Shown one piece after another: positions 25,094 to 36,800 of a stretch of DNA of 64,000 nt. The position numbers and the translations under genes were made by a program. Under the pieces are notes generated by a model. The model searched no databases. It was not told the DNA's origin and saw only the letters and a list, made by a program, of their open reading frames with translations. Position 1 is the first letter of the stretch; each line of letters begins with the position of its first letter. The stretch is from Linum tenue (lineage: Eukaryota > Streptophyta > Magnoliopsida > Malpighiales > Linaceae), in assembly GCA_946122785.1 (NCBI GenBank), contig CAMGYJ010000011.1, positions 55,850,449-55,914,448 of the forward strand, given 5' to 3'.

Positions 25094-26072
25094 CATCCTT
25101 AAAGCGCACGCGGTAGAATGAGCCGCTGCCAGCATCAGTATTCATGTCTTTTGACTGGCTCATTCTGGCCTTGCCTTATTTTGAAAAAGAAGCCAGAACA
25201 AAAAGGAAGTTAAAATGTTGTATAGTGACTAAAATCTATATTATGACGGAGAAGGCTATGATGGCTGCCCTGTTGTTTGGAAACTGGTGTAATAGTCTGG
25301 AGAGAAAACCAGTAAACTGGTATACACAGTCCGAAAGGAACATGGTGGGTTTAGTGTATTTCAGTCTAAAGGCAAAGTCTGGAGGGTGTTAGGTTTGCTA
25401 CAAGGAAAGGAAAGGTTCCCCTAAGCCTCCTGTTGTAATGTACCTTTTTCCCGAGAAAGAAGAAAAACATACTCGGCTCCCCGCCCTCCCACCTATTCTG
25501 CTCATTATTATGTATGTATGGTCAGATTGACTTAGAGATTCATCTCATCCATGTGTTTCCATTTCTCTTTAGAAGATTTGATGACGTGCTTTCACATCAC
25601 CAAGTTATCAAGCAATGTCTCCATTGCCTCTGCAGTCGTGGAGAGCGTGTTGTAGCCATTTGTGGATGTGTTTTCGAGACGAATCGGACTATGTATTCCA
25701 GGTGCATCGAGTGTTCACTGTTGCTGCTGAGACAAACCTCATGCAAGGTTTGTGGAGTCTGACCACAATGGCTGAAAGAGCTCAACATGGAGAAGTAGTA
25801 TGTGTAGTAGTCCCATCGGCTTCGGAAGTGTCTCCTATGGTCAAATCCGGCCCACGATCTCGGCCCACGGTCTGAGGTATGATTTGGGCTTGCAAGGTCC
25901 ACATTTCGGACAAGATTGTGTTCCTTGCTTCTGCAATGTTCAGACTCTGTCTTCCTCACACTGAAGCTCCGCGTCAGAACACGCTCCTTCCCATGTGTGG
26001 GCAGCCAAATTGGACCATTCGAGAGACACTTGTTGCTGAGTAGGATCCACTGTTGAGATATTTGAACTATAG

Positions 26073-26085
26073 TCTATATATAAAC
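26073..26085 (+). promoter_or_regulatory. TATA box
   Basis: TCTATATATAAAC, about 110 bp upstream of the ATG at 26192. The likely start of transcription falls near 26105, giving a leader of some 85 bases. Confidence 0.6.
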
Positions 26086-26191
26086 AAACAAACGCAGAGC
26101 TCCATGGATTCAGTCTCCATAGTGGGAATACAAACGAAGAAAGAACAATCTCTCTTCTTTGCTGCTCTGTTTTTCTGTTTTTTGCCCGGAA

Positions 26192-26551
26192 ATGGGTATT
26201 GGAGAATACTGGTGCGGCAGTCCAGGCACTGAGACTATTCAGCTAGGGAGGAAGAGCGGTGTTTCTTCTTATTCTTCTTCTTCTTCTTCTTCTTCTTCTT
26301 CTTCCAGTGGAATCATGCGCAAGGCGAGATGGAAGCTGGTTTTGTTGAATCTGGTGAAGGAAAAGAGTGCTACTACTGCTCAATACGATGAGTTCAGTTA
26401 TGCCCTCAACTTCGATCGAGGGGATGCAGCCGCTGCAGAAGCAGCCATGGATGAACCAGAATACTTCCGCCGAACTTTCTCCGTCCGGTATGCCGATCCC
26501 TCCACCCACCGCCGCTGCAGCAACAACAACAACAATCCCTCTCTGCTTTAA
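26192..26551 (+). CDS. Small plant protein with YALNFD motif, unknown function
   Basis: Single exon, 119 residues from ATG 26192. Order of parts: a short head (MGIGEYWCGSP), a poly-Ser tract encoded by a TTC microsatellite (about 26268-26305), a basic patch MRKARWKLVLLNLVKEK, then YDEFSYALNFDRG, a DEPEYFRRTFSVRYADPS segment and an Asn-rich tail from an AAC repeat. Many plant genomes encode small proteins with this F/Y-D-x-x-S-Y-A-L-N-F-D core and a terminal R-x-F-S-x-R-x-A; I know of no function. There is no signal peptide or membrane segment. An ATG at 26103 starts a different frame, but it lies at or before the predicted transcription start. The TATA box and conserved core support a real gene. 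Confidence 0.65.
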   Translation: MGIGEYWCGSPGTETIQLGRKSGVSSYSSSSSSSSSSSSGIMRKARWKLVLLNLVKEKSATTAQYDEFSYALNFDRGDAAAAEAAMDEPEYFRRTFSVRYADPSTHRRCSNNNNNPSLL

Positions 26552-27538
26552 TCCTTTCCTTCCCTTGGTTTTTTCTTTTACCCTTTTGATCTGGGAAGTA
26601 ACTGTATAGCAGTATTAGGAGCTGGCATTCTGCTGTAAAAAGACTGCCATTCATAGTCAGATGCTTGCAATTTCTGTTTGCCTGTGTACTTTTCTTACAA
26701 AAAAGTAGTTCGTTAGCTGTACTGTATATGTCTATATCGATCCAGCAGATTTTCTTGTCCTTCAATGGAGGATGCTGCTGACAGAATCAAGATGTGATCT
26801 GTGTAATGATCTGCAATTGCGTGTTTACAGGTAGGTTTTAACTAAACACAGCACGCTTTGTCGTGACTAATGTAGATTCGAATAATTGCCCTTTTCTGCT
26901 TATGAGAGGTTCTTCTTCCTCCACGGCAGAGCAGCTCAGCAGGTGGCCCTTTTCATTTTAAGTTTCGTGGGGTTGACACTTTGATTACAAGATTGAAACT
27001 TTTCGTTAGATATCAATCACCACTACCTGGAGTGAGAAACAAGCAAGGAAGAAACTGCATATACAAAAGATGAACAGGAGCCATTGGATTCTTAGATCCA
27101 ACAACCATATGTGCCGACTGATTAATTTCAACGGATGCGAATTCATGTCAAACTGTACTTTGGGCACCATGGCACAAAGAATATGCTGAAAGTTTCCACA
27201 TCGGGCAGTGATTACAACACGGTTTAGGACTGAAGGGTCCCCCCCCTCTCCAGGCCTCTTAACTCCCAAGACTTTTTCTTCCATGAAAGCTGCTGGGAGA
27301 TTTGGCGATGCAATTTCAGTAAGAAAGAAACTGCAAACTCTTTTAATGCCATTGTTATCGAAACGCCTCCATTGAGAAACCGAGGCAATCAATAGAAAGA
27401 TAGAAAATTTCAAGTGTGTTCTGTCAAAATCCGGGACCTTCTGCAAACAGAAACCGGGAGAGTAGATTTTGAAGAACCAGAGAATGGTTCTGATACTTTG
27501 TACCGGGCTCGCAATTGTGGGACTGATTTGACTCTTTA
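26552..27538. other. Convergent 3' regions, no gene seen
   Basis: The space lies between the ends of the plus-strand small-protein gene and the minus-strand phosphoribosyltransferase gene. A minus-strand frame at 27006-27446 shows no family motif and is not called. Confidence 0.35.
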
Positions 27539-28898
27539 CTAACTGTAGAACTCAGGCTTCAAGACACCAACATAGGGCAAGTTCCTGTATACTTCAGCAA
27601 AGTCCATTCCATATCCCACCACAAAGTAATCTGGACACTGCAAAATGCACAAAACATGAGCAGCTCAGCAAAAGAGACCCACCAAGCTTAGCATCATCAT
27701 AGATGAACTTCGTATCCAAAGGCGCAAACTTAATCAATTAAGTTTGCAACTTCGACGATGAACCCTGTTAGCTGTGATGTATGGAAATTAGAGGGCTATA
27801 GATTGAAATGTGGCTCTAATGGTTTTTGGTTTCCTGCCTAATTCTGATTTGCTCTTTGATTGCTACTGCTGCTTAAGACACCAACATAGGGCAAGTTCCT
27901 GTATAATTCAGCAAAGTCCATTCCATATCCCACCACAAAGTAATCTGGACATTGCAAAATGCACAAAACATGAGCAGCTTAGCAAAAGAGACCCACGAAG
28001 TTTAGCATCGTCATTTCGTATTCAAAGGTGCAAACTTTATCAATTAAGTTTGCAACTCCGACGATGAAATCTGTTAAGTGTGATGCTTAGAAGTTGGAAA
28101 CGGGAGTGCAACAGATTGAACAAGAGTACATGGTGATGAAATGGGTCTCTAACGGTTTTGGTTTCCTGCCTAATTCTGAACTACTCTTTGATTGCCACTG
28201 CTGCGTAAGGATAACAGTTTAGAAGGAAATGCTACCAAACCAAGGTCGTGAAATTCTCCATGTTCCCTGTTCTCTTCACAAAGTTGAGTTCTTTTGCAAT
28301 GCAGGCAGAGAAGCATGTTAAAATAGAGCAAAGAAAGCAAAGCCCCAAACCTCGAATCCTCTGTAGTAATTTCCACTACCCACAACCCGAAACTCAACTT
28401 TCCGTCTCGCCGGCTTATCCAGAAAAGCGCAAACCGACACCGACGACGCACCCTTCTTCTCCAAGTGTCCAATCAGACTCGCCACTGTGCTCCCCGAATC
28501 CACAATGTCCTCCACCTACACGGAAAGAAATTCTTCATTCCCCAATCCCCAGTTCCAATTTTTTAAACAGCTTCCGGCAGTGAGGGGAAATCGCTTACCA
28601 GAATGACGTGTTTACCCGTGACGTCCAGCTTCAGGTCGAGGGAGAGCCGTGGAGCGCCGGTGGATTCTGTTCCGGCGCCGTAGGAATCGGCGCGGATGAA
28701 ATCCACTGAAATCGGCAGCTTGATTTGCCTGACTAGGTCGGCCAGGAAGACGAAAGCTCCCGTGGCGACTCCGACGAGGACCGGGGCCGGAGAATTGGGG
28801 GACAAGTCGGAGGTGATCTCCGCGGCTAGCTCGGCGACGCGGTCGGAGATTTCGCCGGCCGTCCATAGGACCTTCTCTATGTGAGAGTCCAGAGCCAT
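27539..28898 (-). CDS. Hypoxanthine/guanine phosphoribosyltransferase-like (purine salvage)
   Basis: Three exons on the minus strand: 28898-28599, 28515-28351 and 27637-27539, giving 187 residues, against 188 in the Arabidopsis protein as I recall it. Exon 1 begins [17 protein letters not shown] and contains [20 protein letters not shown] and [12 protein letters not shown]. Exon 2 carries the PRPP-binding loop [18 protein letters not shown] and [15 protein letters not shown]. Exon 3 gives [20 protein letters not shown] and ends GVLKPEFYS. The enzyme makes IMP/GMP from hypoxanthine/guanine and PRPP in purine salvage. Two oddities: intron 2 contains a second, decayed copy of exon 3, and a sense-oriented LINE lies 22 bp upstream of the ATG. 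The coding sequence itself is intact. Confidence 0.92.
27561..28206 (-). repeat. Tandem duplication covering the last exon of the phosphoribosyltransferase gene
   Basis: Unit A (27561-27874) covers most of exon 3 and adjoining intron. Unit B (27875-28206) is a diverged copy inside intron 2. Both contain the coding block [25 protein letters not shown]. Unit A keeps the acceptor ttttgcag and is completed by KPEFYS plus stop. Unit B reads ttttgcaa at the same place (T instead of C at 27952 on the plus strand), which destroys the AG acceptor. Its frame would continue into [11 protein letters not shown] and stop. Unit B is therefore best read as a dead exon. Confidence 0.85.
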
Positions 28899-28919
28899 TG
28901 GCGCTCAGAAGTAAGAAGA

Positions 28920-29734
28920 CTGAAACCCAGAGAGTTTTTTTTTTTTTTTTTCAGACCTGTATTTTATTAATGCCTCACGGGCTTAGAATCAAGAAAGGGT
29001 AACAAAACTAAAGGTGGCCGGGCTTCCCAAATTACTTGGGCATCCCAATTACATGTTAAGTGGGCCAGTAGATGGGCCGCCCCATTACACTCCCTTCTGG
29101 CAAAGTTCCACTGGACCGAGCCCAGTCTTCTTGCAGCGGTCTGTAGATCTGCGATCATCGCTCCAGCTTCCAGCCTCGACACCTCCTTCTGCTTCAGAGC
29201 GAGAAATGCGCTTTGGCAGTCGGTTTCAACGATGGCTGCTTGGTATCCACACCTTTCCACCTGCTTCAGACCAAAATCAATTGCCCTTAACTCAGCCAGC
29301 TCCGGGGGCCATTGGGTACGATCCCTGCATACCGCCGCCATCAAGAATTGTCCGTTTGCATCGCGAGCCACCACACTGAGACCAGTTCCTTCGTCTTTGA
29401 ACACCGCAGCGTCCACATTCACCTTGATCCACCCCTCCGGCGGCGATTCCCATGTGTGTATTTCCCTCTCTCTAGACTCTTGCTCCTTGGTATGAAGGTC
29501 CCTGAATTCTTCCCAATAATTTAGGGCTTTCCCCACGATTTCCCCTTCCTGTGCCTTCCTGTTGTTGAACAAGTGATTGTTCCGTTCATTCCAAATTGAC
29601 CATAGGATTACACTGACCTGACCTAGGGTATCATCATCCACCCTCTCCATGACCTCGCAAAGCCAACTCCCAGTAGAAATGTCGGGTTCCAGTTCGAAGA
29701 GATGTCTGAAGCTTGTTGTCTGAAACCCAGAGAG
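28920..29734 (-). mobile_element. 5'-truncated LINE with RNase H-like domain
   Basis: The insertion (28935-29719) is flanked by an exact 15-bp target duplication CTGAAACCCAGAGAG (28920-28934 and 29720-29734). It ends in a 17-base poly-A tail on the minus strand (T-run 28935-28951), the signature of target-primed reverse transcription. The frame is open from the truncated 5' end through the stop at 28967 (about 250 residues). It encodes the end of a LINE ORF2: a segment WSIWNERNNHLFNN, then an RNase H-like domain with VNVDAAVF, ELAELRAI, VETDCQSAF and ARRECNGAAHLLAHL. The reverse transcriptase proper is missing, so it cannot move by itself. It has the same orientation as the phosphoribosyltransferase gene and sits in that gene's leader. 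Confidence 0.92.
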
Positions 29735-32700
29735 GTTTTTATTTACTTATATTTTAATCGCTTTTCTTTGTTTACATACGACGGCGTTTCAGTGATGTTT
29801 TGCCATATTCATAAGAGCACACATTTGGTTTATTATAGCAAACCTGCGTTCATTAGTTCAGCATAAACGGTGAATATGATTTTAAATCTATAGATTGTTA
29901 ACAATCTCTCGATTATTATATGAAAATTATGAAACTTTCCACTCTATTTCGAAACTCATTACTTAGGTTTTTTTTGTTCATTCTTATAATTCCAATTATT
30001 ATATAATTCATCAGAAGAATTTTTGTTTTGAACATAGACATCTTTTTTTCTAGCATTTCCCTATGGATCGTCACCCTAAATACTAACTTGAATTCAATAA
30101 CAAAAATTGATTGCATTTGTGAGATGGTTTGAATACTTTGTTAGAATTTTCTGGTGATGGATTGTATGGATTTGAATTTGTTTATGGTTCTTAAAAAAAG
30201 AACTTGTTTGTGGTTAATGATAATTTCACTTCGAAATTAGTGTATTATACAGTTATTTTATGTTATAACTTATAACACATGAACTGATTTATTAACTATT
30301 AACCAACAGTTTTATAACAGCTAATCGGTAAATCATCAATCAATAATTTTTCTAGTTCAACATCGGTATGATTTTAAAAACATTTTAAACAATTCTCATC
30401 TCAACCACAAAATATGCAGGTGCTCATTTTCATTAAAGGATAATCCTTACTTTTTTTGGTAAGAAATTAAAATCCAACTCTAATTAAGGAAAATTTCTGG
30501 AAACACACATGCCCGATAATTATTATTATTACTAGATTGTACCCCGGCCGTTGGCCGATTGCAATATGATTGCCGTAATTAAAAAAGCTTTAAAGCTTAA
30601 ATTTCAGTAATATCCACTTCCCTTATATTATTGCCATGCTTATATATCAACAAACAACATGTGAATTAACAACATTTGCCTTCCATGTTGATTCTTGTTG
30701 AAATTCAAAAAGTAAGTCTTATGCAAAGTATATTAACTCATATTAAACTTGATGTCACAATATTATAGGTATTCCAAAGTAATCCGTTTATTCATCAAGA
30801 ATTTTCATTATTGACTCCACTATCTTCACTTTTATCTTTTGTATTTTTGTGAAGCATATTCAAACACAAAACATGATCATATATGATATATGCAATGTAA
30901 TTTTCATGACAATTTACATAATTTTACTAAAAAAATGTTGTTGGAGGTTAATTTTTTCCATTATTGATTATCTTCGAAACTATTAACCCATTTATGGGAT
31001 TTATGATGTTTTATTTTTGTCAAAAGAAAAAAATGCATTCCTTCATTTAATGAGACATTAGGAAGAGGAGGTATCATTCTCCCACTATTTTCAGTAGCTT
31101 TTCATCATTAACTCTAAAAATCAGAATTCTTGATGACCAAAGACAACAAAATTATATTTTGTAGTATCCAAAACTCAAGTTGGAACTTAAATATTAAAAG
31201 CTTTAGTAATTGATTGGTAGTATCTACCATTCGAGTTGGGTCTCAAATATGAAAAATGCTGATGATTGAGATTCATTATTTAGAAGAGAAATATAAGGTT
31301 TATTGAGGATGATTCTTAAATTGACTGAATATTACTTACAAACTTGATCACATATGGATTAAAAATAAATAAATAAATAAATAAATGAATTACCATAAGG
31401 GCCAATTCTCTTAGAGAGAAAAAATATTTTTTCCAAAACATATATCAAAATGGATATCATCTTCTATAGTTTAACCCATTGGAATTTTCAAAATAAAAAA
31501 ATTAAAATCCAATATAAAACAAATGAGATATGATCAATTATAAATCCTCTCACTAATATATGGAATTGATCCCCACGCAATCCTAATCCTATTTTGTCAC
31601 CATTATGATAATGTATTATTTTGCTTGAAACTCATAACAATATAATTTAATATGTATTAAATATTTAATATTATTATGAGTTTATCTGTAATTTTTTGTC
31701 TTCATGGTGTTTATGTATGATAAAAATACGCACTAATTGTGTAGGGTAATTCTCGAACCCGAAGCATTTCTGTGGGTACGGGTAAAACCCGAAACGAAAT
31801 ATCGTGGATAATGGGTGGACACGGGTTTCTCAATATCCAACTCGAACCCGCCCGATTACACACATGCATATGTATTTAGCATAGAAATTATCACTATGTT
31901 TCTCAACATAGTTTATATTTAGCATACAAATATAATATTTTCATAGAATTTTTGTTTGAAATTAATTTTCTTCGCTCTAGTGAATTAACGTCATACTTTT
32001 TCACTTATATAATGTGAGTACGTATGAATATTAACATGTTGATCGGATTTATAAAGAGAAATTATTACCCACGGATAACCGTAAATACCCTAAACCCGAA
32101 CGGGTATGGACATGATTTTGATTTTCTACCCGATTTTTATGTGGCTATGAGTTATATATCAATCTCACTGCTTTAAGCAATTATGACTTGAGTCGGAATC
32201 AGAAACCATATTATTTGAGACTCAAATTATTCATTCTCGTTGTTGTATTATGTGTTGCAGAGAAGATGGTTTAGGCTTCCGACAAAATAGAAATCTAATT
32301 GAAAAAGATAATTAGATTTAAACCACAGCCCAATCCCAAAAGCTACCCGATTCTCACCCAAAAACAAAACTTGGAAGCCCAACCCAAATGCCTAATCATG
32401 TAACTCTGAAGTCTTTATTCACGTAGCCGAGGTAATATATAATGTGAAAAAGACTTACATAGCCTTCCGTGAGATGCGGTTAAGCCTCCAAATTCAGTTT
32501 TAACCCACTCTCCCCACAGAATCTCCTAATATTAAAGGGTAGATTATTGTTATTGTTATTGTTATTGTTGTAACGGTTCCAACCTTTTCTCAAAAAGATA
32601 TTTTTCGCTTTGAATTTAGACCCACACGGGTTGTGTATTGGAATATATATTAAGATAACTTCTTATAATGTCACTCATCCTTTTAGTGCTTCATAATGGC

Positions 32701-32749
32701 ACATTTAACTTAGAAGTTCTTAAAAGAACTCTTCCATTTCACCCCAAAC
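29735..32749. other. Intergenic, AT-rich
   Basis: The first 60 bp contain a TATA-like AAAATATAAG on the minus strand, probably the original core promoter of the phosphoribosyltransferase gene. The rest has no recognisable gene. Microsatellites: (TAAA)n near 31364-31386 and (TTATTG)n near 32546-32571. A stretch around 31740-32130 is rich in ACCCG/CGGGT words and may be an old transposon remnant. Confidence 0.4.
30532..30557 (-). mobile_element. Possible Helitron 3' terminus
   Basis: On the minus strand the sequence shows a short hairpin (CGGCC-AAC-GGCCG), nine bases of spacer, then CTAG followed by T. A hairpin near a terminal CTRR inserted next to T is the 3' signature of Helitrons. The stem is only 5 bp and no matching TC start was found, so the extent is unknown. 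Confidence 0.35.
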
Positions 32750-33177
32750 TAGTGATGGCAATGGCGCGGGGCGGGGCGGGTACCTCAATACCCATGCCCC
32801 ACCCTACGCTAGTGCGGGTCGGGTCAGGTTATACCCGTACGGGTACGGGGCGGGGGCAGAGCGATCTACTCTTTTATGTCATCTGAAAAAAATACACGTA
32901 AAATTTTACGAAGGAGAAAACACTTAATGAATGGAAAAAATCGATAATATAACGGGTATGAGTCTAATTGTTGAAAGATCAAGTCTAACTAGTTGAAGAA
33001 AAGTCAAAATAGGAGAAATTTGAATAGATACTAAGAAATTGAGATAGAATGAGGCAAGAACGAGACTGGGCGGAGCAGGGCAGGGCAGGTTGGGTCGGAA
33101 GTAGATACACATGCCCTGCCTCGCACTACTACGGGTAGGGTAACACCCGACGAGGCGGGTTCAAATTTACATCCCTA
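32750..33177. mobile_element. hAT-like non-autonomous element
   Basis: 428 bp with ends TAGTGATGGCAA and, inverted, TAGGGATGTAAA, a typical hAT terminal pattern. The flanks are ccccaaac (32742-32749) and cccaaaac (33178-33185), an 8-bp target duplication with one mismatch. The subterminal regions are rich in GGGCGGGGC and CCCGTAC words. No coding sequence. Confidence 0.65.
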
Positions 33178-33286
33178 CCCAAAACACATTTTCTCAGTTA
33201 AAGTCGGTTTCTTACTTATAGATCTCTCATTTACTACCTTTGTGAAATTTTCCTAACGTTTAATTTACTACCCCCCCCCCCCCTCT

Positions 33287-33560
33287 CCTTCAGGGACTCA
33301 ATATCCTCGTTGAGATTTGTCCCATCATCACCCAAGAGGGATGAATAGAGTCTCTGATACCACTCCACTTGTAACATCGCCCGAACCTTTTTTCTGACAA
33401 GATATTATCTGCTCTAGGCATGCACCCACACAGAGTTCGCCTTGGGGTACATATCAAGGCGACTTCCCATAGAGTCACCCATCTTTACGGTGCTTCACAG
33501 TTTCATTTCAGTCGAAAAATGCATCTTATCAATTAACGTCGGGTTCTTACTTATGAATCA
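33287..33560 (+). repeat. Third copy of the dispersed repeat at 15 kb
   Basis: Shares GGGACTCAATATCCT, CATCACCCAAGAGGGA, ACCACT...CTTGTAAC, CCGAACCTTTTTTCTGACAA and the CATAAATCTCA tail with the copies at 14999-15540. It is preceded by a C homopolymer of about 14 bases near 33270-33283. Confidence 0.6.
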
Positions 33561-33692
33561 TAAATCTCATTTGTACTTTGTCGACGTGAGATTTGCCTAC
33601 CATATTACAAAATTCTTACTTTCTATTTGGTTGGGTAAGAAATCAAATCCAACTCTAATTAAGGAAATTTTTGGAAAGACATAAGCAAGACA

Positions 33693-33724
<32 letters not shown>

Positions 33725-33810
33725 AAGAAAAGAAAAGGAAGAAGAAAAAGAAAAAAGAAAAAAAGGATTGCATGCATCATGTCTATCGACGTGGCTCAGC
33801 CTCCCTCCGT

Positions 33811-33820
33811 CTATATAAAT
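33811..33820 (+). promoter_or_regulatory. TATA box of the first aldehyde dehydrogenase gene
   Basis: CTATATAAAT about 60 bp upstream of the ATG at 33873, giving a predicted leader of about 30 bases. Confidence 0.6.
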
Positions 33821-33872
33821 GAACTACCCCTTCTGCCGATCACTTTTTGTTTCTCCAAACCCCAGCAGAGAG

Positions 33873-36800
33873 ATGGCAAACCACGGCAGCAACGGAAGCT
33901 CCGACGACCTGACCTTCCCCCTCGAGATCCCGCCGGCCAAAATTAGGTTCACCAAGCTCTTCATCGGTGGCGAATTCGTCGACTCTGTTTCAGGTAATTA
34001 GTCACATTAATCAATCAATTCACAGATCTTCCATTTATATTCCCCATAACTGCTCGGTTATCCTCTTCTTGTTCTCTCCCCGGGCATCGGTTGCCGTATA
34101 CTCTGTCGATCGGTCGCTTCCGCCGGTCAAAATTCTCCGGGGGGAGCCCCTATAATAAATCCATTAAACCAACCCTCTCTAGTGTTGGTGAAACCGTACT
34201 ATATCGAATAGGCCCCGCTCTTGTAATACGTCTGCCCATAACATTGCTCAACGGTCTAAATACATCCCTCCAGTCCAGAGGGTTCGACGTGGTCTGGTCC
34301 ATCACCTTTTTTCCAGTAGTGGCGGACCGAGAAATTACAGAAAGGGTATTCAACGATAAACCAAAACTAACGAGGGGTTGTCGAATATTCTTGTGCTCAA
34401 ATACTATCACCACTGAAATAAAATTTTACAAAAGAAATTTCATCCCCAAATTAGATCAAGGTTTGTCAATTGACAAACCATTGGCTAACCTAGGTCCGCC
34501 TCTGTTTCCTATGATTTATTTTCTTAATTTTCTTCTGCAACTTCGTACGCTTGGTTGAGCACTATGAATAAAATGAAATGCTGGTGGCTATTTGATGAAT
34601 AAAATTGTGTGGATTTACCCCTTTGCGAGTATATTCTAACTTATTAAAAAATGAAAAACTGGAATTCATCTCAATCGAAATTGTCTTTCAGACTAAGAAA
34701 ATACTTTTATCACTTACTTTTCTGGTATAAAATATGTGATGTGAGTTTACAAACGTTCATCGATTCTTTGTGAATTCCTGGAGTGAAAGTGAAGTTTTTT
34801 TTTTTTTTTTGCTAATCAATAGACCCTAAAAAAAAATCGGAAAGCGCTGCCACCGGCGCCGTACACTCCAAATCACCGGACCGGTCGACCGTCCCCGTAA
34901 AATCCGGCTGAATTTAATTACTATAATACGGTCCTTGCCCCTCCTGTAATATTGGACGACTGACATCTGGACGCCATGCCGGGGATTTCGGTTCCTCTAG
35001 CTGACTGAGTACTATAACTGGCTTTGGCTATAATCGGCGGCATGGCATCACCGGCCGGCGACGTTGCCTCGTCACCGGCTGCCGCCGTACGTACGTATAT
35101 TGTCTTTTTTTTATAAATAAATGAATTTGGATTTTGTGGCAGGGAAAACGTTCGAGACGATTGACCCGAGAACCGGGGAGACGATAGCAAGGGTGTCGGA
35201 AGGAGATAAAGAGGACATCGATTTGGCCGTCGGAGCTGCCCGCCGTGCTTTCGACCACGGGCCCTGGCCCCGCTTGCCCGGCGCTGTACGTATTAGTTAC
35301 TTCCTCTTATTCTGTGTACTTACTGTGATTAATTAGTACGTAGTAAAATGGTTAACGTACGTCGAAATCTCATTGTCATATCATGATATTTCGCTTTCTC
35401 GTCGAAAAGTTCAGTCTCTTGATTGCATTACGTAATAATTTGTGGAGAGTTGAGACAATTCGTGGGAGAATCTTGCTCTCTCAAATGTCTTTTTTTTTTT
35501 TGTGTCCCCTTCCCTTTAGTGCCTTGTTTGGGAGAGTTGAAAAGATGGAAGTGATCAAAAGTGAGCTAAACCAAGAGTGGAAGAACTAACATCTTTGGTC
35601 AACTTGGATAGCAAAATTTTAGGGTTTCCGGAAGAATATTGTTTTTAGTTAATTTTCACGGCATTTATATCTCGATATGTCATATGGAGTGATATTTATA
35701 TTTTTGTTAATAATGCGGAGCTATCATACGATCTGGGAGGAGCTATATAATATAGATCTATATCATTTAATTAGTGACGAACTTAGGGGTTTAGAGCGAG
35801 GACGTCCGATAAGGAGAAAAAATTCTACAGCACTGCATGTAATTTCTTGAGATTGAGCTGGGGTTTAGACGAGGGACTAGTAACCCATCATTTTGTCACA
35901 CTTGAGGAGACCCCTAACTGTTTCTGAACTACACGTAGTTCCGCTGCTTTCTAATACTTAGTTTGAGATTATAAATGTTTATACATATGTTAATAACTCG
36001 TACAAATACTCCATCCAAACGACCCCTTAAGAGTCTAGACGCTGACTCCCCCTCGTTATCACCTCATTATTGATAGTTCCTTGAAAAAAACAAGTTGTGA
36101 GGAAGAGAATTGGAGGCGTCAAAATCAACCCATAATTTCAGGATGGAGGGTGAGTTGTGTTATTAATGGCTTATGGCCTGGTGGTGTGGTGTGTAGACAG
36201 TGGCAGCAGAGTCACATTGTTGGTAGGTGGCTATAGCCCATTAACTCTTATGAATAAGTACACTTAGATACAAATTTTGAGGAGGGCATTGAGGTCTTGT
36301 TTAGTATCTAACTTGTTAGGTATCGTCCAGGCGTGCTGAGGCGATGGAAGTAAAAAATATCAATTTGGATTATATGACGAACGAGATAACAATTTACGAC
36401 ACTTTCGCACTTTCGTTTAAATAATTGATAACTTATTTAACAACAAAAAAGCAGATAGCTGATCACAAGTTGATAGAATCATAGCTCTATATATATATAT
36501 GACAAAGTTATGTCTTTAGCTATTGAAAATATTGAGATTGAAGATTGACAGTAAATTATGTTAATTTTCTCCTTTATACTTGGGACCAGGGGCGGACCTA
36601 TATATATATGAAAGGTTTGTCAATTGACAAACCTTAATTCAATTTTAAAACAAAATTTTTTTTGTAAAATTGTTAATTTAGTGATGGTAGTATTTGAACT
36701 AAAGACAATTTGACAAGTATTGATGACTTTGTTTAATCGTTGAATACCCGTAACATAATTCTTGGGTCCGCAACTACTTGGGATATTACCTTGACGTGGC

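Larger units (their letters stand above)
24755..26191. other. 3' UTR of the kinase gene and intergenic DNA
   Basis: The first 300-700 bp are likely 3' UTR. The remainder shows no recognisable gene; frames around 25600-25960 have no motif. The right end is the promoter of the gene at 26192. Confidence 0.35.

Noticed and set aside
27006..27446. 146-residue minus-strand frame downstream of the phosphoribosyltransferase gene
   Set aside because: No family motif and no signal of coding; it lies in or beyond the 3' UTR.
28935..29719. The RNase H-like frame as a host gene
   Set aside because: Target duplication, poly-A tail and 5' truncation show that it is a LINE fragment.
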